Below the pieces are notes generated by a model. It worked only from the letters and a program-made list of their open reading frames with translations, made no database searches and was not told the origin of the DNA. From Streptomyces cynarae (GTDB lineage: Bacteria; Actinomycetota; Actinomycetes; Streptomycetales; Streptomycetaceae): a DNA stretch of 64,000 bases. The stretch is from contig NZ_CP106793.1 of NCBI RefSeq assembly GCF_025642135.1, forward strand, positions 5,610,001 to 5,674,000, written 5' to 3'. Position 1 is the first letter of the stretch. The number at the start of each line of letters is the position of its first letter. Below are positions 63,632 through 64,000 of this stretch, in pieces. Both the position numbers and the translations under genes were made by a program.

Positions 63632-64000
63632 GTGCGCATCGACCTGCACACCCACTCCACCGCCTCCGACGGTACGGACACCCCGGCCGAGCTGGTGCGG
63701 AACGCCGCTGCCGCCGGACTGGACGTCGTCGCGCTCACCGACCACGACACCACCCGCGGCCACGCGGAGGCGATCGAGGCGCTGCCCGCGGGGCTGACCC
63801 TCCTCACGGGCGCCGAACTCTCCTGCCGGTACGACGGCATCAGCATGCACATGCTGGCCTACCTCTTCGACCCCGACGAGCCCGACCTGCTCGCCGAGCG
63901 CGAGCTGGTGCGGGACGACCGCGTGCCGCGCGCCCACGCCATGATCGCCAAGCTGCGGGAGCTGGGCGTGCCGGTCACCTGGGAGCAGGTGTCCCGCATC
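63632..64000 (+). CDS. PHP-domain phosphoesterase (partial, runs off window)
   Basis: The first 123 codons of a PHP-superfamily hydrolase of the YciV/RNase AM type, which removes phosphates or single nucleotides from 3',5'-bisphosphates and short RNA ends. Metal-binding motifs are clear: IDLHTHSTASDGT (HxH), ALTDHDTTRGH (second H site) and LTGAELSC (Glu). The GTG at 63632 is in frame with the motif, and a TATCCT box lies about 45 bases upstream. The C-terminal half is outside the window. Confidence 0.9.
   Translation, partial: MRIDLHTHSTASDGTDTPAELVRNAAAAGLDVVALTDHDTTRGHAEAIEALPAGLTLLTGAELSCRYDGISMHMLAYLFDPDEPDLLAERELVRDDRVPRAHAMIAKLRELGVPVTWEQVSRI

Overview
The window is a very GC-rich, gene-dense stretch of actinobacterial chromosome, almost certainly from a Streptomyces. 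Evidence: third-position G/C codon use throughout, frequent GTG and some TTG starts, ATGA/GTGA overlaps inside operons, genes typical of the group (BldK-type peptide transporters, MshB of mycothiol synthesis, TypA, an ECF sigma/RseA/HtrA/TatB set), and short palindromic repeats of the GGGGGTCCCCCC type. I see no tRNA, rRNA, CRISPR, prophage, integrase or insertion sequence. The left and right end genes (succinate dehydrogenase iron-sulfur subunit and a PHP-domain phosphoesterase) run off the window.

Layout. 1-3438 (minus): succinate dehydrogenase operon of the mycobacterial Sdh1 kind, with a small leading gene, a five-helix anchor carrying a CHSCRH motif, the flavoprotein and the iron-sulfur protein. 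3811-8131 (plus): an orphan lipoprotein solute-binding protein with a large low-complexity insertion, then typA. 8766-26501: three complete peptide ABC transporter cassettes. The outer two (plus strand) share gene order and are probably duplicates of a BldK-like system. The middle one (minus strand) is unrelated in detail and has a binding protein with a C-terminal membrane anchor. 26632-30587: an S9 prolyl oligopeptidase, a tiny membrane protein, mshB (frameshifted) and a DUF6113-like membrane protein. 30815-36746: a long Gly/Pro-rich single-pass protein with a VanW-associated repeat domain, then an ABC-2 exporter translationally coupled to a two-component system. 36757-38693 (minus): SirB1-like and GNAT proteins.

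From 38834 onward the order follows a conserved actinobacterial block also known from Mycobacterium tuberculosis: fdxA-dapC, dapE, a LOG-family gene, folP-like, DivIVA-like, 3-methyladenine glycosylase, DUF3117, O-methyltransferase, ECF sigma, zinc anti-sigma, HtrA-like protease, tatB, mrp, DUF1003, soluble MgtE/CBS protein, corA. The sigma gene has a candidate ECF-type promoter in front of it. The right end holds a SUFU-like protein, an MFS exporter with an unusually AT-rich promoter, a zinc-ribbon DUF6758-like protein and the PHP protein.

Three genes carry single-base frame disruptions (mshB, a transglycosylase-like gene and the htrA-like gene). All lie in G/C-rich or simple-repeat tracts, so sequencing error and true mutation must be separated. 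I found no clearly new multi-gene system. The more interesting items are the interspersed repeats read into coding sequence, the 87-bp tandem repeat with a (CG)7 slip site in the protease gene, the nested transporter cassettes, and several palindromes and leader elements in promoter regions.
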